From Pseudomonas sp. CCI4.2 (GTDB lineage Bacteria; Pseudomonadota; Gammaproteobacteria; Pseudomonadales; Pseudomonadaceae): a DNA stretch of 64,000 nucleotides. The stretch spans positions 5,258,501-5,322,500 of the forward strand of contig NZ_CP133781.1 of NCBI RefSeq assembly GCF_034350045.1, given 5' to 3'. The translations under genes were made by a program, and so were the position numbers. The notes beneath the pieces were generated by a model. It searched no databases, had not been told where the DNA came from, and worked only from the letters and a program-made list of their open reading frames with translations. Shown here one piece after another: positions 9,071 to 16,404 of the stretch (position 1 is the first letter of the stretch; every line of letters begins with the position of its first letter).

Positions 9071-11152
9071 ATGAAGCATTACCTCCCTAGCACCGCACTC
9101 GCCTTCTTCATTGGCCTCAGTGTCTTGCCCATGTCCGCCAGTGTTTTTGCAGCCAACAGCTGGGATAACCTTCAGCCTGACCGCGAAGAGGTCATTGCGA
9201 GCTTGAACATCGTAGAGCTGCTCAAAAGGCACCACTACAGCAAGCCGCCTTTGGACGACAAACGTTCGGTCATCATTTACGACAGCTACCTGAAACTGCT
9301 CGACCCGTCGCGCAGCTACTTTTTGGCCAGTGATATCGCTGAGTTCGACAAGTGGAAGGTGCAGTTCGACGATTTCCTCAAAAGCGGCGACCTGAACGCC
9401 GGTTTTACCATCTATAAGCGCTACCTGGATCGCGTCAAAGCGCGTCTGGATTTTGCGTTGGCGGAACTGAACAAGGGCGTCGACAAGTTCGACTTTACCA
9501 CCAAGGAAACCTTGCTGATCGATCGCAAGGACAGTCCGTGGGCCAAGTCTGACGCTGAGCTGGATGATCTGTGGCGCAAACGGGTCGAGGATGAAGTGCT
9601 GCGATTGAAGATCGCCGGCAAAGAACCCAAGGCCATTCAAGAACTGCTGACCAAGCGCTACAAGAATCAATTGGCGCGACTGGAGCAAACCCGCAGCGAA
9701 GATGTGTTCCAGGCTTACATCAACAACTTCGCCATGTCCTACGATCCGCACACCAACTACCTGTCTCCGGACAGCGCGGAAAACTTCGACATCAATATGA
9801 GCTTGTCGCTGGAAGGCATCGGCGCCGTGTTGCAAAGCGACAACGACAACGTGAAGATCGTGCGTTTGGTTCCGGCTGGCCCTGCCGCCAAAACCAAACA
9901 GGTTGCGCCTTCAGACAAGATTATCGGCGTCGCCCAAGGCGACAAAGAGATGGTCGACGTGATCGGCTGGCGTCTGGACGAAGTGGTCAAACTGATTCGC
10001 GGCGCCAAAGGTTCAGTGGTGCGCCTGGAAATAATTCCAGCCACCAACGCACCGAACGACAACACCAGCAAAATCGTTGCGATCACCCGCGAAGCCGTGA
10101 AACTTGAAGAGCAGGCGGCGAAAAAGTCGATCCTCAACCTCAAGCAAGACGGTCACGACTACAAACTCGGCGTCATCGAAATTCCGGCGTTCTATCTGGA
10201 CTTCAAGGCCTACCGTGCTGGGGATCCGCAATACAAGAGCACCACCCGTGACGTGAAGAAACTGCTGACTGAACTGATGGCAGACAAAGTCGATGGCGTC
10301 GTGATCGACTTACGTAACAACGGCGGCGGCTCGTTGCAGGAAGCCACTGAGCTGACCAGCCTGTTCATTGACAAAGGCCCTACCGTGCTGGTGCGTAACG
10401 CCGACGGCAAGGTCGATGTCCTTGAAGATGAAGACACCGGTGCCTTCTACAAAGGCCCCATGGCTTTGTTGGTCAACCGCTTGTCGGCATCGGCTTCGGA
10501 GATTTTCGCCGGCGCCCTGCAGGACTATCACCGCGCGTTGATCATTGGTGGCCAGACTTTCGGTAAAGGCACCGTGCAGACCATTCAGCCGCTGAACCAT
10601 GGCGAACTGAAACTAACGCTGGCCAAGTTCTACCGGGTCTCCGGACAGAGCACCCAGCACCAAGGTGTACTGCCGGACATCGCCTACCCGTCGATCATTG
10701 ATACCAAGGAAATCGGCGAAAGCGCGCTTCCAGAATCGATGGCCTACGACACTATCCCGCCTCGGATCAAGCCTGTGGCAGACCCGTTCAAACCGTTCCT
10801 TGAGCAACTGAAGGCACGGCACGATGCGCGGTCGTCAAAAGACCCTGAGTTTGTCTTCATCGAAGACCGTCTGGCTCTCGCTCAGAAGTTGATGCTCGAA
10901 AAAACTGTCAGCCTGAACGAAGCCGAACGTCGCGCTCAACACACCGACATTGAAGGCAAACAACTGGCGCTGGAAAACGTCCGTCGCAAGGCTAAAGGTC
11001 AGGACCCGCTTAAAGAGCTGAAGAAAGAAGACGAAGACGCACTGCCCGCAGAAGACGACAAGACCAAACCCGAGGACGACGCTTACCTGTCGGAGACCGG
11101 GCGGATCCTGATCGACTACCTGAATTTGAGCGCGGCGGTGGCAAAGAAGTAA
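9071..11152 (+). CDS. prc: Tail-specific periplasmic protease Prc (AlgO homologue)
   Basis: A 693-residue S41-family protease. The signal peptide MKHYLPSTALAFFIGLSVLP ends at about VFA/ANSW, so it acts in the periplasm. An N-terminal Prc helical domain is followed by a PDZ domain (from about SLSLEGIGAVL through VIGWRLDEVV) and the protease domain. The catalytic Ser lies in RLSASASEIFAGAL and the Lys in TFGKGTVQ, the Ser/Lys dyad of the family. It trims proteins at non-polar C termini. In P. aeruginosa the homologue AlgO takes part in the MucA/AlgU envelope-stress pathway. An upstream in-frame ATG at 9038 would bury the signal peptide, so 9071 is preferred, though neither has a strong ribosome-binding site. 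Confidence 0.93.
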   Translation: MKHYLPSTALAFFIGLSVLPMSASVFAANSWDNLQPDREEVIASLNIVELLKRHHYSKPPLDDKRSVIIYDSYLKLLDPSRSYFLASDIAEFDKWKVQFDDFLKSGDLNAGFTIYKRYLDRVKARLDFALAELNKGVDKFDFTTKETLLIDRKDSPWAKSDAELDDLWRKRVEDEVLRLKIAGKEPKAIQELLTKRYKNQLARLEQTRSEDVFQAYINNFAMSYDPHTNYLSPDSAENFDINMSLSLEGIGAVLQSDNDNVKIVRLVPAGPAAKTKQVAPSDKIIGVAQGDKEMVDVIGWRLDEVVKLIRGAKGSVVRLEIIPATNAPNDNTSKIVAITREAVKLEEQAAKKSILNLKQDGHDYKLGVIEIPAFYLDFKAYRAGDPQYKSTTRDVKKLLTELMADKVDGVVIDLRNNGGGSLQEATELTSLFIDKGPTVLVRNADGKVDVLEDEDTGAFYKGPMALLVNRLSASASEIFAGALQDYHRALIIGGQTFGKGTVQTIQPLNHGELKLTLAKFYRVSGQSTQHQGVLPDIAYPSIIDTKEIGESALPESMAYDTIPPRIKPVADPFKPFLEQLKARHDARSSKDPEFVFIEDRLALAQKLMLEKTVSLNEAERRAQHTDIEGKQLALENVRRKAKGQDPLKELKKEDEDALPAEDDKTKPEDDAYLSETGRILIDYLNLSAAVAKK

Positions 11153-11248
11153 GCACGCAGGGTGCATGACTGAGATGGAACGATGGCCAATTAGTTTTTG
11201 TTAATGGCATTTGGTCATCAAACAGTCATGAATCTGTCGTGAAATAGG

Positions 11249-11284
11249 GGGGCTGAACACCTGCGTGTTTAGCCCCTTTTTCTT
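11249..11284 (+). terminator. Rho-independent terminator of prc
   Basis: GGGGCTGAACAC-CTGC-GTGTTTAGCCCC forms a 12-bp stem with one G-T pair and a 4-base loop, followed directly by TTTTTCTT. It lies about 100 bp after the prc stop and just before the next gene, so the EAL/GGDEF gene needs its own promoter or readthrough. Confidence 0.85.
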
Positions 11285-11298
11285 GCCCAGAGATCGCC

Positions 11299-13062
11299 AT
11301 GACTGCCACTGAACAGCTGAGTGCATTGAGCTTAATTTTGGCTCAACGCGATCTACACAGCTTGTTCCAACCGATAGTGTCGCTATCGGATCGCCGAATT
11401 CTAGGCTACGAAGCCTTGACCCGAGGCCCTTCAAACAGCTCGCTGCACTCCCCCGTCAATCTGTTCGCCATTGCCCGCCAGGCAGGTCGACTGAGTGAAC
11501 TGGAGATGGCTGCAAGGGAATCTGCTTGCCGACGTTTCAGCGCCCAGAAACTCGATGGAAAGCTGTTCCTCAACGTCTCACCCGAGTCCCTGCTGGAACC
11601 TACTCACCCGCCCGGCCGGACGCTGGAGCTGCTGCAAACCTACGGCATCGCCCCCAGTCAGGTAGTCATCGAGCTGACCGAGCAAACACCCACCGAAGAT
11701 TTCGATCTGTTGTACAAGGCGCTGCATCACTACCGCGACATGGGGTTTTCCATTGCGCTGGATGATCTCGGTGCGGGCTATTCAAGCCTGCGCCTGTGGT
11801 CAGAATTGCGCCCGGACTACGTCAAGATTGATCGGCATTTCATCGACGGCATTCATCAAGATGCGGTCAAGCGCGAGTTCGTCGGCTCCATGCTGCAAAT
11901 GGCCAAAGCGTCTCGGGCACTGGTAATTGCCGAAGGCATTGAGTTGCAGGAAGAGCTGGCCGTGTTAATCGACATGGGCGTGGATTTGGTTCAGGGCTAT
12001 TTGCTTTGCCGTCCGCAAGAACACCCACCGCGTGACGCCCATGCATTGCTGCCCACACTCAACCCGGCGGCGCCTGCGCTAAACGAAGATGCCCCTGACC
12101 TGCGCGCATTGCTGATTGAGCAACCAGCGGTCCATCAGTCCACTCCGACAGCCAGCGTGCTTGAGTGCTTCCGCAAGCAAGCGAACCTGAACTCGCTGGC
12201 GGTGCTTGACGAATCGTCGAAGCCCTGCGGCATCGTCCACCGGCATTCGCTGTCAGACGCGCTGCTCAAGCCCTTCGCCACTGACCTGTTCGCGCGCAAA
12301 CCGATCAGCCGCTTGATGAGTAGCGATTTTCTCGCGGTGGAGTTGAACCAGTCGCTGCAGCAGGTAAGCCGCCTGTTGACCAGCCGTGCCCGGCAGCGCA
12401 TCGAAGAAGATTTCATCATCACCTTGAACGGCAACTATCTGGGGCTGGGCCGGGTGATCGACGTGTTGAAACTGATCACTGAACTGAAAATCCAGCAAGC
12501 ACGTTACGCCAACCCATTGACCTTACTGCCCGGCAACGTGCCTATCCAACAATGCCTTACGCGCCTGCTGCAACAAGGCCGAGAGTCGATGATTTGCTAC
12601 GTGGATATCGACAGCTTCAAACCGTTCAACGACATCTACGGCTATGGCCGGGGCGACGAAGTGCTGCTGTGCCTGGCGCAATGCCTGAACGACCGCATCG
12701 ACCCGAGTCGAGACTTTGTCGGGCACATCGGCGGCGATGACTTTTTGATGGTGCTCGGTTCCGAAGACTGGCGTAAACGCCTGAACCTGCTGCTGGAGGA
12801 CTTTCAGAACCAGTGCCGACGCTTCTATCGGGCCGAGCATCTGGAGTCTGGTTGCTTCACCGGATTGAATCGTCAGGGCCAGCGCCAGGAATTCTCGCTG
12901 CTGTCGCTGTCCATCGGCGTCGTTCACCTACGCCCCGAAGCCTGCGCTCATCTGGATGCCAGTCAACTGGCCGAACTGGCATCGCAAGCCAAGCACTTCG
13001 CCAAGGGTGTCGCCGGGGCCAGCGTGCATGTGATTGACAGCCTGGACTCGGTGCAGGCTTAA
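11299..13062 (+). CDS. EAL-CBS-GGDEF protein (c-di-GMP signalling)
   Basis: A 587-residue cytoplasmic protein with reversed order for this class. The EAL phosphodiesterase domain occupies about 20-250 (GYEALTRGP; DDLGAGYSSLRLW; DYVKIDRHF). A CBS pair lies at about 275-395 and a GGDEF domain at about 415-580. The EAL signature residues look intact, so c-di-GMP hydrolysis is plausible. The diguanylate cyclase motif reads GGDDF, with Asp in place of the metal-binding Glu, so synthesis is doubtful and that domain may be sensory. It matches the order and genomic position of the CBS/EAL/GGDEF gene that follows prc in P. aeruginosa. It starts 15 bp after the prc terminator. Confidence 0.9.
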   Translation: MTATEQLSALSLILAQRDLHSLFQPIVSLSDRRILGYEALTRGPSNSSLHSPVNLFAIARQAGRLSELEMAARESACRRFSAQKLDGKLFLNVSPESLLEPTHPPGRTLELLQTYGIAPSQVVIELTEQTPTEDFDLLYKALHHYRDMGFSIALDDLGAGYSSLRLWSELRPDYVKIDRHFIDGIHQDAVKREFVGSMLQMAKASRALVIAEGIELQEELAVLIDMGVDLVQGYLLCRPQEHPPRDAHALLPTLNPAAPALNEDAPDLRALLIEQPAVHQSTPTASVLECFRKQANLNSLAVLDESSKPCGIVHRHSLSDALLKPFATDLFARKPISRLMSSDFLAVELNQSLQQVSRLLTSRARQRIEEDFIITLNGNYLGLGRVIDVLKLITELKIQQARYANPLTLLPGNVPIQQCLTRLLQQGRESMICYVDIDSFKPFNDIYGYGRGDEVLLCLAQCLNDRIDPSRDFVGHIGGDDFLMVLGSEDWRKRLNLLLEDFQNQCRRFYRAEHLESGCFTGLNRQGQRQEFSLLSLSIGVVHLRPEACAHLDASQLAELASQAKHFAKGVAGASVHVIDSLDSVQA

Positions 13063-13121
13063 GGTTGCAGCGTGCCAAGGGCCGTAGCGTTCCCGAATGA
13101 ATTCAGGGCCCCGGTTTCCTC

Positions 13122-13595
13122 TTAAAACCCATGCGGCTTGCCCATGCCCTCAAACTGCTTGGCGCGCTCTGGGTCGGCGTACAAGCCCGGTCCACCCTTT
13201 TTGTATAACTGCGACAACTTGATCGGTGCCAATGGGTGGCCAGCTTCTACGGCCATTTCCCACCAGCGCGCCGTTTGCGCTGCATCCGGTGGGTTGTCAG
13301 TGTCTCCCTCCAAACTGACCACACCCAGTTGATAGGCCGCTTTGCTGTCGCCGCCGTGTGCCGCCAGGCGCAACAAACGCAGACCTTCGTTCCGTGCGGC
13401 CAGACCTTGGCCACGAAACAGCAGGATATGCCCATAGAAGCTCTGAGCACCGACATCGCCCAAGTTGGCCATGCGCGAGTACTGGCCTTCAAGCCACTGC
13501 CAGCCTTTTGGCTGCTGGACAAACCAGTACCAATGAAACAATCGTCGGGCCAGAAAGTAGGTCACTTTTGCCCGCACATGCCATAAAAACCGCAT
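13122..13595 (-). CDS. Sel1-repeat (TPR-like) protein
   Basis: About 157 residues. Sel1-like repeats are visible as GDVGAQSFYGHILLFRGQG, GGDSKAAYQLGVVSLEGD and AGHPLAPIKLSQLYKKGGPG, each a helical pair with the A..LG..Y..G pattern. These act as protein-interaction modules. The N terminus is hydrophobic/aromatic (FLWHVRAKVTYFLARRLFHW) and may associate with the membrane. ATG at 13595 has GGAG 8 bases upstream; a GTG at 13604 overlaps that site. It is the last gene of a tight operon, beginning just past the stop of the gene before it. The partner is unknown. Confidence 0.8.
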   Translation of the reverse strand: MRFLWHVRAKVTYFLARRLFHWYWFVQQPKGWQWLEGQYSRMANLGDVGAQSFYGHILLFRGQGLAARNEGLRLLRLAAHGGDSKAAYQLGVVSLEGDTDNPPDAAQTARWWEMAVEAGHPLAPIKLSQLYKKGGPGLYADPERAKQFEGMGKPHGF

Positions 13596-13600
13596 TACGC

Positions 13601-13960
13601 TCACTCCGGGTAGCTGTATTCAAAAACCCGCACCACTTCAGAAGCATGCCACGACGCGGCGGCAATACCGTCCGATGGGCCGGAAAATCGCCCAAGCCGT
13701 TCGACACACTCGAAAAACCCGGTGCGCGGCAAGCGGCTGGCGCCCTGGCTGATTACCAATGAGCTGCGCAACGGTTGCTCCGCACGAGCATCCAATGCAG
13801 CCAGATGCTCAAGCGCGGCGGTGAGTGTTTGCATGGCGGGGCTGGGTAATTGGAGGCGTTCGAGCAATGCTCGATAGGTCAATAGATGGCGCTGTCGACG
13901 GGCCTGGTCCAACTCCGTCAATAGCCCTTCCCAGTGTTGACGACTGATGCGAACCGTCAT
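13601..13960 (-). CDS. Conserved hypothetical protein in HTH-Sel1 operon
   Basis: A 119-residue cytoplasmic protein, mostly helical in the first 65 residues (LLTELDQARRQRHLLTYRAL, then ALEHLAALDARAEQ), followed by a beta-rich half containing RSSLVISQGASRLPRTGFFE. I do not recognise a family. Its start codon overlaps the stop of the HTH gene (ATGA), and its stop falls within the ribosome-binding region of the Sel1 gene, so all three genes are translationally coupled. The tail resembles a small effector domain, but this is inference only. Confidence 0.7.
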   Translation of the reverse strand: MTVRISRQHWEGLLTELDQARRQRHLLTYRALLERLQLPSPAMQTLTAALEHLAALDARAEQPLRSSLVISQGASRLPRTGFFECVERLGRFSGPSDGIAAASWHASEVVRVFEYSYPE

Positions 13961-14298
13961 GATTCACCTCGCCAACCAGGAACACCTAGCTCCCAGGCCA
14001 GGCTGCGCCGAATAGCAGCATCCGGAACGCGCTCGCCGCTTTCGATCAACGCCAGGTATGACGGGCTTATTCCCACCGTGCGCGCCAATTGCGCAACTTC
14101 CAGACCCTTGGCATCGCGCAGGGCGCCCAGCTGATCCAAGCCTGGAAGGTCACCGGATGCGACGGCGGCAGACGAAGTCGGAGCGCGTTGCGCAGGCTGA
14201 TCATCGACGCCTGCGGCTTTCAATAAAGCCTGGTACTGAGCCCATGGCAAAACTGCGTACTCTGGCTCTCCATCGCGTCTGATTATCTGAAGATCCAT
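13957..14298 (-). CDS. XRE-family HTH regulator with Phd/YefM-like N terminus
   Basis: A 113-residue DNA-binding protein. Residues 1-35 (MDLQIIRRDGEPEYAVLPWA, then QYQAL) resemble the beta-strand N-terminal part of antitoxin-type proteins. Residues about 58-105 are a Cro/CI helix-turn-helix: LRDAKGLEVAQLARTVGIS then YLALIESGERVPD. A GGGGG lies upstream of the ATG. It is first in a coupled three-gene operon and probably autoregulates it. The downstream gene does not look like a known toxin, so a toxin-antitoxin call is not made. Confidence 0.82.
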   Translation of the reverse strand: MDLQIIRRDGEPEYAVLPWAQYQALLKAAGVDDQPAQRAPTSSAAVASGDLPGLDQLGALRDAKGLEVAQLARTVGISPSYLALIESGERVPDAAIRRSLAWELGVPGWRGES

Positions 14299-14441
14299 AC
14301 AACCCCCTGAAGGACTACAACACTGTGCGTGTGGGCTTTTCCGTGTGTTGGCATCTTAACAGTGGACAGAGTCCGGGTGCGTACTCTGAATGCGCAGCGC
14401 TTTTAATGATTTAGCCCAATGCCGACTCATGACCTTTCACA

Positions 14442-14894
14442 TCAGTCTTTGCGATGCTCAAGCTCAAGCAACGCTGGCGTCGCAGGCAACCGCTCGACCA
14501 CCGCCAGTTTCTCTACGGATTGCATGGCTCGCCACGCGCGAAAGGCGTCTAGCTCGGCTTCCAGGGTCTTCATGACCCATCCCAGCACAACGATGTCGTC
14601 CAGCATGCCAATGACCGGAATCCAGTCGGGAATGAGATCGATGGGGCTCAGGAAATACATCAACCCCGCCACCACCGAAACCATGGCCTTTGGACTGATC
14701 GCGCGGTATTCCCCACGCCAATAAGCCAGGCATAACGCTTGTAGCAACCGCAGATCGTCTTTGAGCTTGCCCAGGCGATTCCCTTCTGCGGCCCCCTTGC
14801 GTGCCACTGCGAACAGCAACGCCGGCAATCGGCCAGCGGTGATCACGCGCTGAGCCATGGGGATAAACCGAAGCAGATTCCAAGGTATTTTCAT
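14442..14894 (-). CDS. YkvA family protein (DUF1232)
   Basis: A 150-residue membrane-associated protein with the DUF1232 hallmark YFLSPIDLIPDWIPVIGMLD, then DIVVLGWVMK, at about residues 80-110, forming a hydrophobic hairpin. The family's function is unknown. ATG at 14894 is preceded by GGGAG; a GTG codon lies one triplet before it. Its promoter region includes a pair of inverted DnaA boxes about 90 bp upstream. Confidence 0.85.
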   Translation of the reverse strand: MKIPWNLLRFIPMAQRVITAGRLPALLFAVARKGAAEGNRLGKLKDDLRLLQALCLAYWRGEYRAISPKAMVSVVAGLMYFLSPIDLIPDWIPVIGMLDDIVVLGWVMKTLEAELDAFRAWRAMQSVEKLAVVERLPATPALLELEHRKD

Positions 14895-14982
14895 CACGAC
14901 TCCCGTTGAATGATCGCTACCAGTTGTAGGATAGCGGCCGTGGCGGTTGCGCTACACAGAGCAACGTTAACGTCGCATAAAT

Positions 14983-15007
14983 GTTATCCACACAAGTTGT
15001 GGATAAC
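14983..15007. promoter_or_regulatory. Inverted pair of perfect DnaA boxes in 408-bp gap
   Basis: GTTATCCACA-CAAGT-TGTGGATAAC is a 25-bp palindrome made of two perfect 9-mer DnaA boxes (TTATCCACA) facing each other. It sits about 90 bp upstream of the ykvA-like start and downstream of the FKBP gene. AT-rich sequence follows (about 15020-15110), and a palindrome ACGTTAACGT lies at 14964-14973. No replication genes are nearby, so it is not the chromosomal origin. A DnaA-regulated promoter or DnaA-titration site is possible. Apart from these and the FKBP terminator, nothing else is seen in this gap. Confidence 0.6.
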
Positions 15008-15254
15008 CTTGTGAACAGAGCCATTTTTCTGGCCTGAGACCCCCGTATTACAGGGCTTACGCTCAAATCGGGCGTTTTTTACTCACATTAAAAATCGCAT
15101 AAATTCGTTGACTTGGGACCTGACAGAAGTTACCCCCACTGCTTCATGGGAAGCCGAGTTGATCGTCCTACAATCGCGCCGCAATCAACACGTCTTTCAA
15201 CGTTATTACGACTGCGTTAAAGGCGATCTGTTCGCCGCCGAACGCCAGATACGA

Positions 15255-15280
15255 CAACGCCCCGTCGGGACGGGGCGTTG
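15255..15280 (-). terminator. Strong hairpin after the FKBP gene
   Basis: CAACGCCCCGTC-GG-GACGGGGCGTTG is a perfect 12-bp stem, 22 bp beyond the FKBP stop. The T-tract on the minus strand is poor, but the stem stability and position argue for a terminator. Confidence 0.65.
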
Positions 15281-15302
15281 CGGTCAAACCAGTGAGGCTC
15301 TA

Positions 15303-16034
15303 TTACTTGGCGGCTGGCACGTCAGGCGCGTCTGCAGCAGCGGCAGGGTCCTTGATGGCGAGCAGCTCAAGATCGAAAACCAATACCGAGTTAGCGGGGA
15401 TAGTCGGGCTTGGGCTCTGAGCGCCATAGGCCAGGTCGCTAGGGATGTACAGTTTGACCTTTTCGCCAACGTGCATCAGTTGCAGACCTTCAACCCAACC
15501 TGGGATCACGCCGCTTACCGGCAGATCAATCGGGCTGCCGCGTTCAACGGAGCTGTCGAACACTTTGCCGTCAGTCAGCTTGCCAGTGTAGTGAACAGTC
15601 ACTACGTCAGTAGGCTTAGGCTGAGGGCCATCGCCTTTCTGGATAACTTCGTATTGCAGGCCGGAAGCAGTAGTCGTCACTTCCTTACGCTTGCCATTTT
15701 CTTCAAGGAACTTTTTGCCAGCAGCTGCCGACTCTTCGCTCATCTTGGCCATACGCTCTTCAGCACGTTTTTGCAGAGCAGCAAAGGCTTCGACCAGTTC
15801 GTCGTCCTTGAGCTTCTGTTCTTTCTTGCCGACGGCGTCTTCAATGCCTTGGGCTACGGCTTTGGAATCCAGGTCATCCATGCCTTCTTGAGCCAGGCTT
15901 TTGCCCATGTTCAAGCCGATGCCATAGGAAGCTTTCTGTGCCGGAGTTTTCAGCTCTACGTTGGTATGCGAGTCACAACCCGCCAGTACCAGACCAACCA
16001 GGGCTACTGCCGCCGCCAACCGATGCTGTTTCAT
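15303..16034 (-). CDS. FKBP-type peptidyl-prolyl isomerase, lipoprotein
   Basis: About 243 residues from the ATG at 16034, which has AAGGA six bases upstream; an earlier in-frame ATG at 16118 would bury the signal. The signal sequence MKQHRLAAAVALVGLVLAGC ends in a lipobox (LAGC), so the mature protein is lipid-anchored. An FKBP N-terminal dimerisation domain (ASYGIGLNMGKSLA...) occupies about 35-130. The isomerase domain occupies about 135-235 with VHYTGKLTDGKVFDSS, VIPGWVEGLQLM and LVFDLELLAI. It catalyses proline cis-trans isomerisation during envelope protein folding, as Mip/FkpA proteins do. The position before rdgC matches P. aeruginosa. Confidence 0.92.
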   Translation of the reverse strand: MKQHRLAAAVALVGLVLAGCDSHTNVELKTPAQKASYGIGLNMGKSLAQEGMDDLDSKAVAQGIEDAVGKKEQKLKDDELVEAFAALQKRAEERMAKMSEESAAAGKKFLEENGKRKEVTTTASGLQYEVIQKGDGPQPKPTDVVTVHYTGKLTDGKVFDSSVERGSPIDLPVSGVIPGWVEGLQLMHVGEKVKLYIPSDLAYGAQSPSPTIPANSVLVFDLELLAIKDPAAAADAPDVPAAK

Positions 16035-16404
16035 ACTGATTCCTTGTTCATGCGCCAATAGGGCAAACGAGTAAAGCCGCGAGCTTATCAGGCTGCCGCG
16101 ATCAATGGCTACCGGCATGAGAGGCGATAAAGACAGATAAGTTCAGGTATCCAAACGTTTTATTACCTTGCATCCACCTCGTACAGCATTGATTCAGCTA
16201 TACAAAAGTAAGCCATTTGCCATCTGAGGCTGGTTTGACAACCGACCTCCTCGCCCTGTGGGCGTATCACCTATCTTCGCCAGCCCCCTGTTCAACCAGA
16301 CCATAGCGTGATTACGTGGCCCCCGTATCGAGCGAAATGGCTACTTGCCACCAGCCCGCCAGCTCAGGCATAAGGTGGGTATTACGAGACAAGGAGGTTC
16401 CACG
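16035..16404. other. Divergent intergenic region, no gene seen
   Basis: This 370-bp region lies between the divergent FKBP and di-heme cytochrome genes. It should hold both promoters. I see no convincing operator, RNA or open frame. The one clear signal is AAGGAGG at 16391-16397, which fixes the cytochrome start at the TTG seven bases later. Confidence 0.5.

Noticed and set aside
13601..14298. HTH gene and following gene as a toxin-antitoxin pair
   Set aside because: The second protein matches no toxin fold that I recognise and the unit has a third coupled gene, so the call would be speculative.
14983..15110. Plasmid or chromosomal origin at the DnaA boxes
   Set aside because: Only two boxes are present, with no dnaA, dnaN, parAB or rep gene nearby and no set of 13-mer repeats.
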